From a virus, in the IMG/VR virus record IMGVR_UViG_3300035188_000277, positions 62,001 through 126,000 of that record: a stretch of 64,000 nt of DNA, one strand, 5' to 3'. Positions 9,448 through 16,452 of this stretch are shown piece by piece. The notes under the pieces were generated by a model. That model was not told where the DNA came from, did no database searches, and saw only the letters and a program-made list of their open reading frames with translations. The position numbers and the translations under genes are program-made. The first letter of the stretch is position 1. Every line of letters begins with the position of its first letter.

Positions 9448-10188
9448 TTATCCGATCATATCAGTTGCAGGCAAGCTGTATGTGTAAATCATTTCCTGTT
9501 CAAGCTGCTGTCTTTCTGCAGTCGCTTCATCATAAATTTGCTGTCCATTGAACTCGATTCCGCCTGGAAGTTTCATTCCACGGAACTTCTTCATATTCTG
9601 ACCCCACTGCTGTTTAATAAGGCAAGAAGCATATCTAGCAAGCCAACGATCGCCCCAAGCATCAGTATAAACGGCAGGGTCGACGACCTGATACGCTTCA
9701 ACAATAAGATAGTTGTCAACAGCGACCTGATCCCAAGACATATCAATATAAAGTTTATTGACATGACGGTTATATCTCAATGGTTGTTTACCAACCAGCA
9801 TCTGTTCTAGGAACTGAACATGATTCATGGCCATATAATATGGAACCATAGAAACCGATGTAAGGGTGTAAAGATCGTTAAGAGCGATCTGATAACGAAT
9901 ATTGAATAGGTTGTTCAACCCTAAAGCAGAACCAAGATCGAATATATTAACAACACCAATAATGTTTTCTGGCATTGTGATATACTTGTTATCGATATCG
10001 GTTTGGGTAATTACCTTTTTATAATAAGTTTTTTCCGAACCATCGAAGTGATAATCCCAATAATAACGTAGAGCCTCGTCGATACGATCGCCTACCTGGT
10101 CCTCGTCAACGTTGATTTCAATAACTGGCTTGCCTAGTTTTCTAAGGCAATATTCGGTGAACTCTGCTCTTGATGTTGGTACAGCCAT
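9448..10188 (-). CDS. 13: Neck protein gp13
   Basis: A 246-residue neck protein of T4 gp13 type, which forms the head-completion ring below the portal. The conserved N-terminal region SRAEFTEYCLRKLGKPVIEI followed by RIDEALRYYWDYHFDG is clear. The gene begins one base after the stop of the S74 fibre gene, so both are probably on one late transcript. Length is close to the T4 protein (309) but shorter. Confidence 0.93.
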   Translation of the reverse strand: MAVPTSRAEFTEYCLRKLGKPVIEINVDEDQVGDRIDEALRYYWDYHFDGSEKTYYKKVITQTDIDNKYITMPENIIGVVNIFDLGSALGLNNLFNIRYQIALNDLYTLTSVSMVPYYMAMNHVQFLEQMLVGKQPLRYNRHVNKLYIDMSWDQVAVDNYLIVEAYQVVDPAVYTDAWGDRWLARYASCLIKQQWGQNMKKFRGMKLPGGIEFNGQQIYDEATAERQQLEQEMIYTYSLPATDMIG

Positions 10189-10189
10189 G

Positions 10190-11155
10190 TTACTTGATTC
10201 TTTCGTTTAATTGTTTGATAGCCTCAATTAACAAAGGAACGATTCTTTCATATTTAACGGCTTTAGTTCCATCTGGTCTAGTAGCGACTGCTTCTGGCAG
10301 AACCGCTTCGATCTGATGAGCAAGAACACCAACGTCGTGTTTACGAACGAAATAACCATCTTCGCCGCCGTGCTCTTTAATATATTCGTCTGTCCAATCG
10401 AACTCCACACCATCCAAAGATAGAACTTTTTCTAGTGCGTTTGAAAGGTTTGACACGTTTTCTTTAAGAGAAGCATCTGAAGAATAATAAGCAGTGATGT
10501 TATTATAGGCACGAATTTCGCCAGTTGTTCCAGAGGCTGGTGTTCCAACGCCAAGAGACTGAATCTGAGAAACACCAGTTGTTACTGAGGTGTTCATAGT
10601 CGTAACGCCAGAAATAGTGACGTTGTTACTCATATTAACGAGTCTAAGATTTGTAGTAGAACTTGTTACGTTAAGAGTTCCGCCAATAACAGCGCTTCCA
10701 GTAACATTAATATCAGAACTGAAACTACCGTTACCGCTAAAACTCATCTGATTGGAGAAAGTAACAGCTCCAGTAACTGTTAATGTATTAGCGAAAGTTG
10801 CAGCCCCGTTTACGTTCAAAGGTCCACTAAACGAACCATTACCACTGAAACTCATCTGATTGGAGAAAGTGGCTTGACCAGTAACTGTTATTGAATTAGC
10901 AAACGTAGTAGCGCCAACAACATTTAAATTACCAGTAACATTTGCAGTAGAAACTGTTGCCACATTTAAAGTAGCGTTTCCTGTAGCTTGGAAATTACCA
11001 ACAACATTGGCCCATCCGAAAACTTCAGAATTACCATTAACTGTCAGGACTTGACCTGGAGTCAATGTGCCAATACCAACCTTCCCGTTTCTAACAGAAA
11101 GAAGGCTGGTATTTACAATAAGACCATTTTTTACTACGAAATCGTTATTAGCCAT
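10190..11155 (-). CDS. Neck-adjacent fibre with S74 self-cleaving chaperone domain
   Basis: A 321-residue fibre. Residues 1-220 are repetitive beta-structured sequence with two near-copies of ATFSNQMSFSGNGSF. The last 100 residues form a Peptidase_S74 intramolecular chaperone: the SDASLK motif supplies the Ser-Lys dyad (Ser and Lys five apart), followed by DVGVLAHQIEAVLPEAV and KYERIVPLLIEAIKQLNERI. Such domains trimerise the fibre and then cut themselves off N-terminal to the Ser. In T4 this gene position, just before 13, is held by fibritin (wac), so this may be a functional substitute for whiskers; that is inference from position only. Confidence 0.85.
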   Translation of the reverse strand: MANNDFVVKNGLIVNTSLLSVRNGKVGIGTLTPGQVLTVNGNSEVFGWANVVGNFQATGNATLNVATVSTANVTGNLNVVGATTFANSITVTGQATFSNQMSFSGNGSFSGPLNVNGAATFANTLTVTGAVTFSNQMSFSGNGSFSSDINVTGSAVIGGTLNVTSSTTNLRLVNMSNNVTISGVTTMNTSVTTGVSQIQSLGVGTPASGTTGEIRAYNNITAYYSSDASLKENVSNLSNALEKVLSLDGVEFDWTDEYIKEHGGEDGYFVRKHDVGVLAHQIEAVLPEAVATRPDGTKAVKYERIVPLLIEAIKQLNERIK

Positions 11156-11185
11156 GGTTCCCTTTCCCCTATGGTTCTTTTAATG

Positions 11186-11193
11186 TATTTATT
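11186..11193 (-). promoter_or_regulatory. Late-type promoter before the S74 fibre gene
   Basis: AATAAATA on the minus strand about 31 bases before the fibre ATG, overlapping the stop of the oxygenase-like gene. It has seven of eight bases of the T4 late core. Confidence 0.55.
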
Positions 11194-11779
11194 TAAACTT
11201 TGGACCCTCCACCCAAACAGCGATAAATTTTCTGACCCCTTTGGTAACAGGTTTTATTCTGTAATTCATCCAAGAAGGAAACGCAATAACTTTACCTTTG
11301 TCTAAATTAATCTTTACTGGTCTTTCTACAGAGCCCATAATTAACTCAATTTCTCCGCCCTCAAAATCTATATCTTGCTGATTCAAAGCCATGATCAAAG
11401 TAAGTTTTCTGGTTTCTTTTTTTAGAGATTCAGCGTTTGGAAAATCTTCTAAAACAATATCCATATGCCAATCGCAGCTACCTTTGTTTTCTTGATCGTA
11501 AACCCCGTATTGAAACGTTTTATAACCATTCAATTCAAAGCCATAAAACTCATTATTGATACATGATATTACATTATTTAAACGATTAAAGATCCAAAAA
11601 GTGTCTTCTTCTTTATGGAAGAAATTTATTTTATTGAAATAATTATTTGACCTTTTATTATCGCAAATACCAACTATAGAATCTATTTCTTCTTCGTTAA
11701 AAGAATTTTCCCACCAAACATAAGGATAAGTTACATGACTTCTTTCATAAGGTTCGTTAGATATACAATTATATCTCAT
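11189..11779 (-). CDS. 2OG-Fe(II) oxygenase-like paralogue lacking the distal His
   Basis: A 196-residue paralogue of the gene just upstream. It keeps the HxD iron pair (H105, D107 in CDWHMD) and the 2-oxoglutarate-binding Arg (R183 in KGVRKF). The distal His is missing: the region that reads FPSFLLHKVKP in the neighbour reads FPSWMNYRIKP here, placing Tyr173 at the ligand position. I checked this on the DNA (codon TAC). It is therefore probably inactive as a classical dioxygenase, or uses altered chemistry, and may act as a binding or scaffold partner of the intact enzyme. Both genes look more AT-rich than the fibre genes around them, which hints at acquisition. Confidence 0.8.
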   Translation of the reverse strand: MRYNCISNEPYERSHVTYPYVWWENSFNEEEIDSIVGICDNKRSNNYFNKINFFHKEEDTFWIFNRLNNVISCINNEFYGFELNGYKTFQYGVYDQENKGSCDWHMDIVLEDFPNAESLKKETRKLTLIMALNQQDIDFEGGEIELIMGSVERPVKINLDKGKVIAFPSWMNYRIKPVTKGVRKFIAVWVEGPKFK

Positions 11780-11794
11780 AATAAAATCCTCTAA

Positions 11795-12421
11795 TTATTT
11801 AAATTTTGGTCCCTCTACCCAAATCACTAAAGATTTTCTGACCCCTCTAATTACTGGCTTGACTTTATGCAAAAGAAACGAAGGAAAAGCGACGATTCTT
11901 CCTTTAGACAAAGGTAATACTTCTGCATTATCTTCACGGGAATAATTCAACAAAAAATCTCCGCCCACGAAATCTTTGCTTGGGTCAGACAATAACATCA
12001 CTAAACTCATTTTTCTAGTGTCTTCAGTTTTATTGTCATTTCTACCTAGAAAGGTGTCCATGTGCCAATCATACATTCCTTGATCTTCTGCAGAATAAAC
12101 AGTGTATTGAATTTGATTATAACCGTTTAAATCAAAACCATAAAACTCGTCGTTTATTCCTTTTATAGCGTTATTAAATCTATCGAATATCCAACCAGTT
12201 TCTTGATTTCTTTGAATGAAATGTATCTTTGATCTTCTTATATCTGGTGTTTCTCTTAACTCTTCAGACCCAAAAGTTTTTGATTCTGTAAAATTAAAAT
12301 TTTTTTCTAAAGAAATGATATTTTCCAATTCTTCATCGGAAAAAGGAATATTCCATAAAACGTATGGATATGTAGATTTTCTTCTATCAATCGGGTTATT
12401 ATAAATCATATTATATTGCAT
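11795..12421 (-). CDS. 2OG-Fe(II) oxygenase, prolyl-hydroxylase-like
   Basis: A 208-residue member of the 2-oxoglutarate/Fe(II) dioxygenase superfamily with the prolyl 4-hydroxylase / PKHD arrangement. Iron ligands are H120 and D122 (YDWHMD) and H185 (FLLHKV); R195 in RGVRKS should bind 2-oxoglutarate. All are present. These enzymes hydroxylate proteins or small molecules. It follows the glycine-rich collagen-like protein at 12789-14141, which has Gly-Pro-Thr and Gly-Ser-Pro triplets, with one small gene between. A role in hydroxylating that fibre is plausible but unproven. The downstream gene is a degenerate paralogue. Confidence 0.87.
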   Translation of the reverse strand: MQYNMIYNNPIDRRKSTYPYVLWNIPFSDEELENIISLEKNFNFTESKTFGSEELRETPDIRRSKIHFIQRNQETGWIFDRFNNAIKGINDEFYGFDLNGYNQIQYTVYSAEDQGMYDWHMDTFLGRNDNKTEDTRKMSLVMLLSDPSKDFVGGDFLLNYSREDNAEVLPLSKGRIVAFPSFLLHKVKPVIRGVRKSLVIWVEGPKFK

Positions 12422-12436
12422 GATAAAACTTTCTTT

Positions 12437-12787
12437 TTATACCATTGCTTCGAAACTATTATCTTTGTTTAATAAAGGTTTTGCTGAAATGAGGTCTGTT
12501 TTAACTTGTGGGTCTAAAACTTCTTCTCTGAGTTTTAACCAATTAACTGGTGCATTTTTCTTTATGAAAAAATCTACTTCCTCTTCTGTAGGAATATTAT
12601 TTTCATAAAAGGTTAAATTATAGTCGGTGACGCATCTAGTTGGCCAACCATGTCTAGATAAACGTATTTTGCCGTTTGATTCGTATTCTGAGGCTAACAT
12701 TTCTTCAGTTATTTTATCTGTCCAATATCTAACAACTATAGAATGTTGAGCCTCATCTATATTAAGAACCCTATAATTAATTTTCAT
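12437..12787 (-). CDS. Conserved small protein beside the glycine-rich adhesin
   Basis: A 116-residue protein with an N-terminal beta segment (MKINYRVLNIDEAQHSIVVRYWTDK) and a helical C-terminus. I do not recognise a catalytic motif. It lies one base after the glycine-rich fibre gene, in the place where tail-fibre assembly chaperones often sit, and before the two oxygenase genes. A fibre-assembly role is possible on position alone. It looks like a real gene: good composition, tight spacing and no better alternative frame. Confidence 0.7.
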   Translation of the reverse strand: MKINYRVLNIDEAQHSIVVRYWTDKITEEMLASEYESNGKIRLSRHGWPTRCVTDYNLTFYENNIPTEEEVDFFIKKNAPVNWLKLREEVLDPQVKTDLISAKPLLNKDNSFEAMV

Positions 12788-12788
12788 A

Positions 12789-14141
12789 TCACACCTTCGG
12801 ACCGTTAATTGTTCCTGAATTTACGTAAATGATATTTGAGTTTCCGCTGATTGCAGAACCTTGAGATCCTGAAGCTCCAGTTGGTCCTGTCGCACCAGGA
12901 GATCCTGATGGCCCTGTCGCACCAGCAGATCCTGTTGGCCCTGTTGCACCCGCTGCACCTGTTGGCCCTGTTGCACCTGTTGGACCAGCTGCTCCGCCAG
13001 CACCACCTCCAGCACCACCTCCACCAACATAGAATGAGTGAGCATCATACCAAGTAGAATCTGAATAAGTTCCGTGACCACCAGCATTACCAGCACCGCC
13101 GATGCTGCCACCGTGACCACCACCGCCACCATGCGAGTGATAACCATGATCGTTGACGTGGGAGTGTGCTCCACCACCACCGCCACCACCTGAGTGACCG
13201 CTACCAGAAGAACCATGTCCACCACCACGACCTGATGAACCGCCACCACCGACAGGGCTTCCACCACCACCGCCGCCACCGCCTCCGCCAGCGTTGAAGA
13301 TGTGACGACCACCGCCGCCTCCACCACCACCGCCACCGCCTCCGGTGCCGCCTGGACCTCCTGGACCACCTGCTCCTCCTGGACCTCCTGGACCACCAGC
13401 ACCACCTGATCCACCAGGACCACCTGGACCACCTGCGCCTCCAGATCCACCTGAACCACCTGAACCGCCAGTAATAGTGTTAGTGTTATTCAAAAGAATT
13501 TTAATACCTGAAACTGTATCAGCTTGTAAAGAAACACCACCAGTGCCACCAGAATTACCTGGACCACCAGCATTACCTGTACCACCTGGTCCGCCAGCGT
13601 TACCAGTGCCTCCAGTGCCACCAGCATTACCTGTACCACCTGTTCCACCAGCAGCACCAGCACCACCACCGCCACCAGCATTACCTGCGTTAACATCGGT
13701 ATTGTGTCTATGACCTTCCCAATCTCCGTCCCAATGGTGACCTGTTGGACCATTCCAACCACCCCAGCCTCCGCCACCACCAGCACCGACTGAACCTGTA
13801 GAACCAGTACCTCCAGCGTTTCCTGGTGTTCCTGTGGCTCCTGCATTTCCCGCTGTTCCAGTAGTTCCAGTAGTTCCTGAAGATCCTGTTGTTCCTGAAG
13901 ATCCAGTAGCGCCAGTTATAACAGCATTGTTTTTGATGTAAAGCCAAGAACCACTTTTCCAAGAAGTTCCTGTTTTAAATGCTGGATTAGCAGAACTAGA
14001 ACTAGCAACGTTTGCATCAACGAAACAATAAACTGCTACGGGGAAAGCAGGATTTGACGCCTTTGAATACAAATCAACGTTGTTTTCAGCGGCGCTAATC
14101 TTAACAACTTTAGTTGGTCTTGGTAAAGGTACAACAAACAT
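12789..14141 (-). CDS. Glycine-rich, collagen-like candidate tail-tip adhesin
   Basis: A 450-residue protein. Residues 1-78 are an ordered head ending in WKSGSWLYIKNNAVITGATG. About residues 80-430 are extremely Gly-rich, with Gly-X-Y triplets (GATGPTGAAGATGPTG near the C-terminus, GGPGGPGGAGGPGG in the centre), runs of up to twelve Gly, and patches of His and Trp (NGPTGHHWDGDW; AHSHVNDHGYHSH). The plan of a short domain followed by many poly-Gly segments resembles gp38-type adhesins of T-even phages, which fold as polyglycine type II bundles with variable receptor-binding loops. I therefore favour a receptor-binding tip protein. A collagen-like trimer is the alternative for the C-terminal triplets. 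The start overlaps the upstream fibre stop. Confidence 0.8.
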   Translation of the reverse strand: MFVVPLPRPTKVVKISAAENNVDLYSKASNPAFPVAVYCFVDANVASSSSANPAFKTGTSWKSGSWLYIKNNAVITGATGSSGTTGSSGTTGTTGTAGNAGATGTPGNAGGTGSTGSVGAGGGGGWGGWNGPTGHHWDGDWEGHRHNTDVNAGNAGGGGGAGAAGGTGGTGNAGGTGGTGNAGGPGGTGNAGGPGNSGGTGGVSLQADTVSGIKILLNNTNTITGGSGGSGGSGGAGGPGGPGGSGGAGGPGGPGGAGGPGGPGGTGGGGGGGGGGGGRHIFNAGGGGGGGGGGSPVGGGGSSGRGGGHGSSGSGHSGGGGGGGAHSHVNDHGYHSHGGGGGHGGSIGGAGNAGGHGTYSDSTWYDAHSFYVGGGGAGGGAGGAAGPTGATGPTGAAGATGPTGSAGATGPSGSPGATGPTGASGSQGSAISGNSNIIYVNSGTINGPKV

Positions 14142-16387
14142 TATTTTACATCCGTTAGATATGAGCCATAAAGATTAGTTCCATCAGAGATAAACGAGAA
14201 TACGTCTCTTGCACCAACTGCTGTTGATAGAACTGGAGCGACACCAGCTGGCCATTTGAACACTGAGTTCCAAGTAATTCCATAACTTCCAGAACCGCCT
14301 TGGATTACATGTAGTATATAGGTTCCCACTTTAAGGTTCGATGGAGCGCCCATGGTTCTTGAAGCTCCAATAGTGACTGTTGCTACCTGTCCAGAAGCAG
14401 TGTTCCAAGAAATAGTGGCTCCATCTGTTAGAGTCTGATTGAGAACGTTTGCCTGTGCAACGCTAACAGTTCCAGTAAAGGTTGGAGAAGCCAATGGAGC
14501 ATAAGTGGAAGAAGCAGAAGATGTAGTCAGATAAGAAGCTGCTGCAACTCCACCAAGATATGAAGCGTTATTAGCAGTTAAACCACCAATACTTGAGGTT
14601 GTTACGTATGAAGCAGCCGCTGTTCCACCCAGATAAGAAGAATTGTTCGAAGTTAATGCACTATTAACATTCAAGTTTCCTTCAGTCTTACCATAAGCAG
14701 TAGTAGCATTATTAACATTTAGATTGCCTTCTGTCTTGCCATATGCAGTAGTAGCATTATTAACGTTTAGATTACCCTCTGTCTTACCATAAGCGTATGT
14801 TGAGTTATTAGCAGTAGCAACGCTCAGAGAAGCCTCTGTCTTACCGTAAGGACCAGTGGCATTACCGATAAGAGTTGAGTTGACATACACACCAGAAGTG
14901 TTAGCTCTGAACCATACAGAACTTGTATTACCAGCAATAAAGTTATTGGCTTGGAAATTAGCTAAATGAAAAGAAGTATTAGTGGTGTCAATATAGGTAT
15001 TAGCGTCTGGTTCTGGAAGATAACTATCGAAAACTTTCCAGATACCGTCAGAAGCATCTCTAAAGAATCCAGTATGTTGGTAAGTTCCATCGTTATAATT
15101 ACCAGCAAAACCAATATCTGGGTTCGCAATAGTGTTATTTGCGTTCAAATAAATCATGGCGTCGACATATGACACTACGTTCGAGCCGATAATATTAACA
15201 TTCGAACCAACATAAAGATTACCAGAAACAGTAATATTACCGACTGTAATACTATCAGTAGACCTTACGTTCTGGTCCATACGATATGGAAGTCTAGCTT
15301 CAGCAAGAGTTCCACTAGAAATATTAGTAGCATTGGCTGCAAAGGTAGTAGCGTTAGTATATGCTGTTGCAGCATTACCTGTGATCGCAGCATTTGCTGT
15401 TAGAATCTTGCCATCTACATAGGAAACAGCGTTAGTGTATGCAGCAGCTGCAGCTGTTTGAGCAGAAGCAGCACGAGTGTTAGCATCGATAGCTCTATCG
15501 TATGCATTCTTAACAGTATTAGCGACTGGAATTAAGCTAATTGAAGTGTTGGTAACGGAGTCAAGTTTTAGGCCATCTACATAAGAAACAGCGTTAGTAT
15601 AAGCAGTAGCAGCGTTGCCAGTAATCGCTGCATTAGCAGTTCCAATCTTTGTATCGGTGTACGATACAGCATTGGTATAAGCAGTAGCGGCGTTACCAGT
15701 TATAGCAGCATTGGCAGTTCCAATACTAGTGTCAGTATACGTTACAGCGTTAGAATATGCAGATGCAGCGTTTGTAGTAATCCAAGAAGATACATTAGCC
15801 ACAGTAGCTGAAGAATTACCAAGATAGGTTGCTACGTTGGCAGTACCAGTAAAAGTAGCGCCGACAATAGTGTTACCAACCGTTAATGTTCCTGTGCTTG
15901 GAACAAAGGATAATCCAGAAGTTGCGACTACAGCGTTGGTCCAAGACCCAGAAGTTCCGCTAGAAAGTCCAATATAATAAGTTGTTCCATCAGTGTTATT
16001 AGCGTTAAGAGTAGCACCAGCAGTCGCCCAATAAACACTAGAACCATTTGAAAGAAGAGATTGCCCAGAAGATCCAAATCCACCATTAGCGGAAAGCCCA
16101 GCTGAAGTTCCGATAATAATATTAGCGTCATGAGTATGAACGCCTGTTATAGTATAAGAACCAGCAGTGTTCACATAAGAAGCTGCTGCAACGCCGCCTA
16201 AATTATTGGCGTTGTTAGCAGTTCCTGGGTAGTTAGTATTGTTAACACTTCCACCGCTGATCGAAATACCAGTAGAGTTAATGCTGACGTTGCCGACAGC
16301 TATTTGACTTGTTATGGTTACGGTATTAGCGGCAGTGTTTACTGAAACTACCTGTCCAAAAGTACCTAACTGTTGATTCTGAGCCAT
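14141..16387 (-). CDS. Long tail fibre / appendage protein with tandem repeats
   Basis: A 748-residue Asn/Ser/Thr/Ala-rich fibre. It contains several near-identical units: NAAITGNAATAYTNAVSY copies around residues 230-350, and a 16-residue YGKTEGNLNVNNATTA unit repeated around residues 515-575. A module GQSLLSNGSSVYW near residue 115 is shared with other fibres here. The C-terminal 110 residues (from about VAQANVLNQTLTDG to the end GSYLTDVK) are closely similar to the C-terminus of the fibre at 29605-31395, pointing to a shared trimerisation or attachment domain. A TATAAATA late promoter lies upstream. Confidence 0.85.
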   Translation of the reverse strand: MAQNQQLGTFGQVVSVNTAANTVTITSQIAVGNVSINSTGISISGGSVNNTNYPGTANNANNLGGVAAASYVNTAGSYTITGVHTHDANIIIGTSAGLSANGGFGSSGQSLLSNGSSVYWATAGATLNANNTDGTTYYIGLSSGTSGSWTNAVVATSGLSFVPSTGTLTVGNTIVGATFTGTANVATYLGNSSATVANVSSWITTNAASAYSNAVTYTDTSIGTANAAITGNAATAYTNAVSYTDTKIGTANAAITGNAATAYTNAVSYVDGLKLDSVTNTSISLIPVANTVKNAYDRAIDANTRAASAQTAAAAAYTNAVSYVDGKILTANAAITGNAATAYTNATTFAANATNISSGTLAEARLPYRMDQNVRSTDSITVGNITVSGNLYVGSNVNIIGSNVVSYVDAMIYLNANNTIANPDIGFAGNYNDGTYQHTGFFRDASDGIWKVFDSYLPEPDANTYIDTTNTSFHLANFQANNFIAGNTSSVWFRANTSGVYVNSTLIGNATGPYGKTEASLSVATANNSTYAYGKTEGNLNVNNATTAYGKTEGNLNVNNATTAYGKTEGNLNVNSALTSNNSSYLGGTAAASYVTTSSIGGLTANNASYLGGVAAASYLTTSSASSTYAPLASPTFTGTVSVAQANVLNQTLTDGATISWNTASGQVATVTIGASRTMGAPSNLKVGTYILHVIQGGSGSYGITWNSVFKWPAGVAPVLSTAVGARDVFSFISDGTNLYGSYLTDVK
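14655..14850 (-). repeat. 48-bp tandem repeats in fibre gene
   Basis: About four consecutive copies of a 48-base unit encoding YGKTEGNLNVNNATTA-type segments; the middle two encode identical residues. Such repeats can change copy number by recombination and alter fibre length. Confidence 0.75.
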
Positions 16388-16415
16388 GGCTTCCTTTTCC
16401 CATAAAATTCTGTTT

Positions 16416-16423
16416 TATTTATA
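16416..16423 (-). promoter_or_regulatory. Late-type promoter before fibre gene at 14141
   Basis: An exact TATAAATA on the minus strand 28 bases before the fibre ATG, with further AATAAATA bases just upstream of it, in the 65-base gap between two fibre genes. Confidence 0.7.
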
Positions 16424-16452
16424 TTTATTCTTTTTAACTTAATGGTTTGAGC

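Noticed and set aside
12821-13459. Minus-strand Val/Gln-rich ORF in a second frame
   Set aside because: A frame shadow of the GGN repeats in the glycine-rich gene; the translation is low-complexity with no start signal.
13345-13713. Plus-strand proline-rich ORF (PPGPPGPP-like)
   Set aside because: It is the complement of the Gly-rich codons of the adhesin gene. No ribosome site or matching gene context; the minus-strand frame continues the fibre operon with overlapping ends.
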